Source: Oscillospiraceae bacterium (GTDB taxonomy: Bacteria; Bacillota; Clostridia; Oscillospirales; Ruminococcaceae). From it: 14,751 nucleotides of DNA. The notes beneath the pieces are model-generated. The model was given only the letters and a program-made list of their open reading frames with translations, did no database searches and was not told the DNA's origin. A program made the position numbers and the translations under genes. The DNA lies in the NCBI GenBank assembly GCA_900768675.1, contig CAAGDT010000120.1, positions 1 to 14,751 on the forward strand, given 5' to 3'. This document shows positions 13,409-14,751 of this stretch, piece by piece. Position 1 is the stretch's first letter. Each line of letters opens with the position of its first letter.

Positions 13409-14551
13409 TTACGCCTTTCTTGCCAATAAGTCGGAATAATGCTCACGGAAAGCAGTAAACTCTCCCGCCTCGATAGCGTTACGGATTTTCTCCATAAGAG
13501 TATTGTAGAAATAAAGGTTGTGCTGAACGGCAAGTCTTCCGCCAAGCTGTTCACCTGCCTTGAAAAGGTGACGGATATAGGCTCTGGAGAAATTGCGGCA
13601 GGTAGGGCAGTCGCATTCCTCGTCAATAGGCTTGTCGTCTGTTGCGTAACATTCGTTTGTTATGTGGGTAATTCCCCGCCATGTGAAAATAGTGCCGTGC
13701 CGTGCGTTGCGGCTGGGCATTACGCAATCGAACATATCAATTCCCCGATAAACCGCCTCGATGATATTTGAAGGAGTTCCTACGCCCATTAAATAACGGG
13801 GCTTTTCGTAAGGTGCAAAGGGCAGCACCTCGTCCAGAATATGATACATAACCTCGGTCGGCTCTCCTACCGCAAGACCGCCTACTGCATAGCCGTCAAG
13901 ATTAAGCTCAGCTATATCCTTCATGTGCTTTATGCGCAGGTCTTCGTAGGTTGCGCCCTGATTTATACCGAAAAGAAGCTGCTTTTTATTAATCGTTTCG
14001 GGCAGGGAGTTAAGCCTCTCCATTTCAGCCTTACAGCGGTGAAGCCAGCGGGTTGTTCTCTCAACAGAAGCGCTTGCATAGCTGTATTCCGCAGGATTTT
14101 CAACGCACTCGTCAAATGCCATAGCAATAGTTGAAGCAAGGTGGGACTGAATCTGCATACTTTCTTCCGGTCCCATAAATATCTTTCTGCCGTCAATATG
14201 AGAACTGAAATAAACGCCCTCCTCCTTGATTTTACGGAGCTTTGCAAGGGAGAAAACCTGAAATCCGCCGCTGTCGGTAAGAATAGGCTTGTCCCAGTTC
14301 ATAAACTTATGAAGCCCGCCCATTTTATAAACAACGTCATCGCCGGGTCGCAGGTGGAGATGATAGGTATTGCAAAGCTCTACCTGTGTTTTTAATTCTT
14401 TTAGGTCAACGGAGGAAATTCCGCCCTTGATAGCGCCTGCTGTTCCTACGTTCATAAAAAAGGGAGACTGTATCACTCCGTGTGGCGTGGTGAAAACGCC
14501 TCTGCGGGCTCTGCCCTCTGTCTTTAAAATCTGAAAATCCGAATTTCCCAT
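13409..14551 (-). CDS. tgt: Queuine/preQ1 tRNA-guanine transglycosylase
   Basis: A 380-residue enzyme that swaps guanine 34 of GUN-anticodon tRNAs for preQ1 in queuosine synthesis. Visible elements are DSGGFQVFSL with Asp93 (general base), FDECVENPAEY with Asp147, GINQGATYEDLR with Gln198, the GGLAVGE base-binding loop (224-230), nucleophile Asp275 in FDCVMP, and the zinc site Cys313, Cys315, Cys318 and His344. The length is normal. GINQGA replaces the more common GIVQGG at the Gln198 loop; the same-family change looks tolerable. The ATG overlaps the sfsA stop by one base (TAATG), with GAGGAG upstream, so it is translationally coupled. No other queuosine genes are in view. Confidence 0.96.
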   Translation of the reverse strand: MGNSDFQILKTEGRARRGVFTTPHGVIQSPFFMNVGTAGAIKGGISSVDLKELKTQVELCNTYHLHLRPGDDVVYKMGGLHKFMNWDKPILTDSGGFQVFSLAKLRKIKEEGVYFSSHIDGRKIFMGPEESMQIQSHLASTIAMAFDECVENPAEYSYASASVERTTRWLHRCKAEMERLNSLPETINKKQLLFGINQGATYEDLRIKHMKDIAELNLDGYAVGGLAVGEPTEVMYHILDEVLPFAPYEKPRYLMGVGTPSNIIEAVYRGIDMFDCVMPSRNARHGTIFTWRGITHITNECYATDDKPIDEECDCPTCRNFSRAYIRHLFKAGEQLGGRLAVQHNLYFYNTLMEKIRNAIEAGEFTAFREHYSDLLARKA

Positions 14552-14751
14552 TAATTTATCTCCTCGTCAATTATTTCAAGCTCGTTTTCGGTAACCTTAC
14601 AGCGGTAGTATATTATCTTTACTCCCGCTTTTTTTGCATAATCAAGGGCTTTACCGAACTCGGGATGAGTTTCGTTGTTAGGCAGAACCTTTGCAACTCC
14701 GTTTACTGCAATAACAAAACCTACAGCACATTTATACCCCGCCTTTGCCGC
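14551..14751 (-). CDS. sfsA: Sugar fermentation stimulation protein homologue SfsA, C-terminal part
   Basis: The last 66 residues of a gene that runs off the right edge. The stretch VAKVLPNNETHPEFGKAL, then AKKAGVKIIYYRCKVTENEL, fits the SfsA C-terminus, which usually has F-x-PN-x-ETHPEFG-x-AL and a late A-x-x-x-G-V...C-x-V pattern. SfsA proteins bind DNA and are described as having a nuclease-like fold; the precise role is unsettled. It shares one base with the tgt start. The start and N-terminal domain are outside the window. Confidence 0.8.
   Translation of the reverse strand, partial: AAKAGYKCAVGFVIAVNGVAKVLPNNETHPEFGKALDYAKKAGVKIIYYRCKVTENELEIIDEEIN

Noticed and set aside
13408..13626. 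N-terminal extension of the 63-residue protein to 13626
   Set aside because: The extra 73 residues lie wholly over the conserved tgt C-terminus in a different frame; a good ribosome site supports the ATG at 13407.
1..14751. CRISPR array, tRNA, rRNA, integrase or insertion sequence
   Set aside because: No regularly spaced direct repeats, no cloverleaf-like gene ending in CCA, and no transposase or recombinase motifs were seen on either strand.

Overview
The window looks like chromosomal DNA of a low-to-moderate-GC Gram-positive anaerobe. The best guess is Bacillota, class Clostridia, near Ruminococcus/Oscillospiraceae. The reasons are the strong purine-rich ribosome binding sites, tight head-to-tail operons, lipoprotein signals ending in a lipobox cysteine, a clostridial-type LysS behind GreA, and an FtsX / coiled-coil M23 hydrolase / S41-PDZ protein cluster. 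The genus is inferred from protein style, not from a marker gene. No rRNA, tRNA, CRISPR array, transposase or phage gene was found.

Layout. (1) Bases 1-234 are a gene-poor edge holding a plausible sigma-70 promoter. (2) Bases 235-4636 on + are a four-gene operon: an ECF-like sigma factor, a single-pass membrane protein that is probably its anti-sigma/sensor partner, a predicted propeller lipoprotein, and a larger lipoprotein joining a propeller-like half to a solute-binding-protein-like half. Adjacent genes overlap or nearly so. The likely job is envelope or ligand sensing coupled to transcription, but the ligand is unknown. (3) Bases 4637-4893 separate convergent operons and are full of hairpins: two abutting stem-loops (one hiding a Shine-Dalgarno-like sequence), a third looser hairpin, and a 38-bp perfect palindrome that serves as the lysS terminator. 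(4) Bases 4894-10476 on - are a five-gene operon read ftsX, M23 hydrolase with coiled coil, S41/PDZ protein, greA, lysS. FtsX with a secreted coiled-coil hydrolase is the usual division/wall-remodelling module, but ftsE is not next to ftsX, and the S41 protein has lost all three catalytic residues. (5) Bases 10502-10663 are a 162-bp imperfect inverted repeat that exactly fills the gap between azlD and the ftsX ribosome binding site. (6) Bases 10663-11696 on - are azlC-azlD, a branched-chain amino acid exporter. (7) Bases 11697-11964 are a divergent promoter region with two good -35/-10 pairs and a 12-bp palindrome. (8) Bases 11965-13173 on + encode a CPA2-type cation:proton antiporter, followed by a bidirectional terminator. 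(9) Bases 13216-14751 on - are sfsA (3' part only), tgt and a 63-residue unknown protein, almost without gaps.

The points most worth following are the pseudo-protease in the FtsX cluster, the 162-bp inverted-repeat element that may mark a rearrangement separating ftsX from ftsE, the sigma/sensor/two-lipoprotein operon with no transporter permease, and the structured intergenic region at 4672-4785.
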